Positions 5,475-5,938 of a stretch of DNA of 5,938 nucleotides are shown piece after piece. The notes beneath the pieces are model-generated. The model was not told the origin of the DNA and did not search any database. It saw nothing but the letters and a program-made list of their open reading frames with translations. Position numbers and translations under genes: made by a program. The first letter of the stretch is position 1, and each line of letters starts with the position of its first letter. The stretch lies in contig PMMV01000025.1 in assembly GCA_003162115.1 (NCBI GenBank), positions 1 to 5,938 on the forward strand, in the 5' to 3' direction. This DNA comes from Methanobacterium sp. (GTDB lineage Archaea; Methanobacteriota; Methanobacteria; Methanobacteriales; Methanobacteriaceae).

Positions 5475-5938
5475 ATGAAAATTATGGTTATAACAAGTAG
5501 TCCCAATAAAGAAGGTTTAACTGAAAGTTGTGGTGAAGCTGCAAAAAAAGGAATTGAAAAAGGAAACGGCGAAGCAATAATGGTCCGTTTAAATGATTTA
5601 AATATTCTTAAGTGCAAGGCATGTGATCAGGGTTGGGGAATCTGTCTGGAAAGTGATAAATGTATTTTAGAAGATGATTTCGAGAAGGTGCATAAAGCTA
5701 TGGGTGAAGTTGACGGTTTTGTTGTTGTTACTCCTGTATACTTTCATGAGATGAGTGAATCGGCCAAGACGTTCTTCGATAGGTTAAGAAGGTGCGAAGC
5801 GAATCTTAAGTTTAATCGTGAAAAAGTAAACAAAATAGAGAAAAAGCCCGTTATATGTGTGGCTGCTGCAGGTGGTATGGGAACTGGAACTCCTTCATGT
5901 TTAACAAATATGGAAAGATTATTTTTCCACCTGAACAA
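5475..5938 (+). CDS. Flavodoxin-fold NAD(P)H/FMN oxidoreductase, iron-sulfur flavoprotein-like (3' end outside window)
   Basis: The first 154 codons are present and the gene runs off the right edge. The N-terminus MKIMVITSSPNKEGLTES (1-18) is the strand and phosphate-binding loop of FMN reductases of the flavodoxin fold. TPVYFHEMSESAKTFFDRL (86-104) is the second conserved flavin-contact segment, and AAAGGMGTGT (131-140) resembles the third. Between them lies C47-x2-C50-x6-C57-x5-C63 before ILEDDF, where iron-sulfur flavoproteins of methanogens carry a compact cysteine motif. Here the spacing is looser, so the presence of a [4Fe-4S] cluster is uncertain. Such proteins shuttle electrons or reduce oxygen species or quinones in anaerobes. 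The start is fixed by GAGGTG at 5464-5469. A 273-base gap suggests its own promoter. The family call is secure; the physiological partner is not. Confidence 0.85.
   Translation, partial: MKIMVITSSPNKEGLTESCGEAAKKGIEKGNGEAIMVRLNDLNILKCKACDQGWGICLESDKCILEDDFEKVHKAMGEVDGFVVVTPVYFHEMSESAKTFFDRLRRCEANLKFNREKVNKIEKKPVICVAAAGGMGTGTPSCLTNMERLFFHLN

Noticed and set aside
5399..5617. Minus-strand open frame of 72 codons
   Set aside because: It is antisense to the flavoprotein gene and its leader, with no independent support.
5744..5938. Minus-strand open frame of 64 codons at the right edge
   Set aside because: It is antisense to the flavoprotein gene, whose reading frame has clear family motifs.

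Overview
The window looks like a chromosomal stretch from a mesophilic, AT-rich methanogenic archaeon, most likely of the Methanobacteriales (a Methanobacterium-like organism). The evidence is an archaeal transcription factor E gene, a tRNA-Leu with no encoded CCA tail, Shine-Dalgarno sequences of the GGTGA/GAGGTG type, and TTTATATA-like promoter boxes. The genus is inferred from these traits and was not tested by any search.

Layout from left to right. Positions 1-220 hold no gene apart from a small perfect inverted repeat. A small Lys/Glu-rich reading frame starts at 221. It is interrupted by a one-base frame change in an A8 tract and then continues sensibly to 426, only 3 bases from the end of the convergent tfe gene (430-963, minus), which encodes the archaeal TFIIE-alpha homologue. 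The tfe upstream region (964-1226) carries an (AAT)7 tract and two degenerate copies of a TATA-bearing segment. Next, on the minus strand, come a 14-helix MFS exporter of the DHA2/EmrB-QacA type (1227-2777, GTG start) and, 103 bases upstream of it, tRNA-Leu(CAG) (2881-2963).

The right half reads on the plus strand. An aldo/keto reductase with a C-terminal iron-sulfur domain (3197-4366) is followed by a 478-base gap with three separate structured DNA/RNA-like elements. After the gap comes a 118-residue acidic protein of unknown function (4845-5201, GTG start). A 273-base gap containing a strong imperfect hairpin leads to a flavodoxin-like, cysteine-containing NAD(P)H/FMN oxidoreductase that runs off the window (5475 onward).

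The protein genes appear to be single transcription units, not one pathway; each has its own upstream gap and usually its own ribosome binding site. The loose theme is a basal transcription factor beside redox and export genes: an Fe-S reductase, a flavoprotein and an efflux pump, all common in the accessory parts of methanogen chromosomes. No mobile element, CRISPR array or defence system is visible. The most unusual items are the frame-shifted small gene facing tfe and the cluster of palindromic elements upstream of the 118-residue orphan gene.
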